Source of the DNA: Candidatus Zixiibacteriota bacterium
GTDB lineage: Bacteria > Zixibacteria > MSB-5A5 > GN15 > FEB-12
Direction of reading: 5' to 3'
Length of the DNA: 6,716 nt
NCBI GenBank assembly: GCA_030619345.1
Contig: JAUXBO010000133.1
Coordinates: 1-6,716 of the forward strand
The translations under genes were made by a program, and so were the position numbers. Below, in pieces: positions 5,990 through 6,716 of this stretch (the first letter of the stretch is position 1; each line of letters begins with the position of its first letter). The notes beneath the pieces were generated by a model, which worked only from the letters and a program-made list of their open reading frames with translations, searched no databases and was not told the origin of the DNA.

Positions 5990-6716
5990 CAGACAAGTTT
6001 AGACTTCAAAATATCGTGTAAGTGGATGATACCAACCAGGCGACCATCATCATCCACCGTAAGGAGCTGAGTGATCGCGTATTTTTCCATGAGAGCCAGA
6101 GCTTTGTCAAGAATGGCGTTAGCATTGACCGTCTTCGGTCCCGGAATCATGACCTCGCCAGCCTTTTGATCGTAGAAATCATGGTCGCTTTCTAGAAACC
6201 GCCTCAAGTCGCCATCGGTAAAGATACCACTCACCCGTCCGTTTTTATCAACTGTGGCCACGCATCCAACTCGTTTGCTGGTCATTTCAAGCAGCATCTC
6301 TTTGGTCGAAGCGTTGGCATCGACGATAGGCAGGTCATCCCCAGTATGATGAATATCCGAAATCCTCATTAGCAATCTCCGTCCCAGGAATCCGCCCGGA
6401 TGAAGCACCGCAAAATCTTCAGCAGAGAAATTACGCGCTTTAAGTAAGGCGACGGCAAGTGCGTCACCCATGACAAGGGTTGCGGTGGATGATGAAGTCG
6501 GTACCAGATTGTTAGGACACGCCTCTTGGGAAACGGAGCAATTGAGCGGGATGTCGGCTCTTCGATAAAGGTCAGATTCCTGCGTTCCGCACAGAGCGAT
6601 CATCTTCACGCCCATGCGGCGGGTAGAAATCAGCAGCGATTCCATCTCCGCAAGGTTTCCGGATTTTGATAGGAGCATTAGAATGTCGCTCGATTGAATC
6701 AGCCCGAGATCACCAT
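5989..6716 (-). CDS. kdsD: Arabinose-5-phosphate isomerase (partial, 5' end outside window)
   Basis: Converts ribulose 5-phosphate to arabinose 5-phosphate, the first step towards Kdo, the sugar joining lipid A to the LPS core. The frame stays open to the window edge: before the ATG at 6678 it reads GDLGLIQSSDIL, the normal interior of the sugar-isomerase (SIS) domain. That ATG is therefore not the start, and roughly 85-90 N-terminal residues are missing. Counting from that Met, LSKSG (3-7) and PTSSSTATLVMGDALAVALL (60-79) are SIS/KdsD signatures, and HPGGFLGRRLL (93-103) is the linker. Two CBS domains follow, ending in VSGIFTDGDLRRFLE (149-163) and GRLVGIIHLHDILK (212-225). The double CBS set is normal for KdsD and absent from the SIS-only forms. 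The acyltransferase gene follows after 44 bases. Confidence 0.95.
   Translation of the reverse strand, partial: GDLGLIQSSDILMLLSKSGNLAEMESLLISTRRMGVKMIALCGTQESDLYRRADIPLNCSVSQEACPNNLVPTSSSTATLVMGDALAVALLKARNFSAEDFAVLHPGGFLGRRLLMRISDIHHTGDDLPIVDANASTKEMLLEMTSKRVGCVATVDKNGRVSGIFTDGDLRRFLESDHDFYDQKAGEVMIPGPKTVNANAILDKALALMEKYAITQLLTVDDDGRLVGIIHLHDILKSKLV

Overview
The window holds eight genes, all read from the minus strand, so transcription runs from the right edge (6716) to the left. The organism is a Gram-negative (diderm) bacterium with lipopolysaccharide: the right side carries LPS genes (kdsD, a lipid A-type acyltransferase, lptC). Base composition looks balanced, about half GC by eye. Outer-membrane biogenesis genes next to PilM-like and ComEA-like proteins would suit an uncultured lineage of the FCB or a neighbouring candidate phylum. 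That placement is inference only; no marker here fixes it.

Right block (6716 to 4415), LPS assembly: kdsD (arabinose-5-phosphate isomerase, 5' end outside the window), an LpxL/HtrB-family acyltransferase with a TTG start and a strong ribosome binding site, and lptC as a probable lipoprotein. The gaps are 44 and 66 bases, so this is probably one operon. It supplies the Kdo precursor, acylates lipid A and exports finished LPS. Neither lptA nor lptB follows lptC.

Middle block (4414 to 2389): a 181-base gap with a perfect TATAAT inside an inverted repeat precedes three less ordinary genes. They are a MobA-like nucleotidyltransferase whose signature motif has decayed, a single-pass membrane protein with ComEA-type helix-hairpin-helix motifs, and a PilM-like actin-fold protein with decayed nucleotide-binding motifs. 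The last two overlap by 4 bases (ATGA) and are probably translated together. This is the least ordinary part of the window.

Left block (2327 to 153), housekeeping: coaD (coenzyme A synthesis) and lysS (lysyl-tRNA synthetase), then a perfect 14-bp hairpin terminator at 84-114 that can work in both directions. The first 83 bases hold no recognisable gene. I saw no tRNA, rRNA, CRISPR array, insertion sequence or phage gene, and I do not claim a new defence or mobile system. The best leads are the decayed MobA-like protein and the PilM-like/HhH pair.
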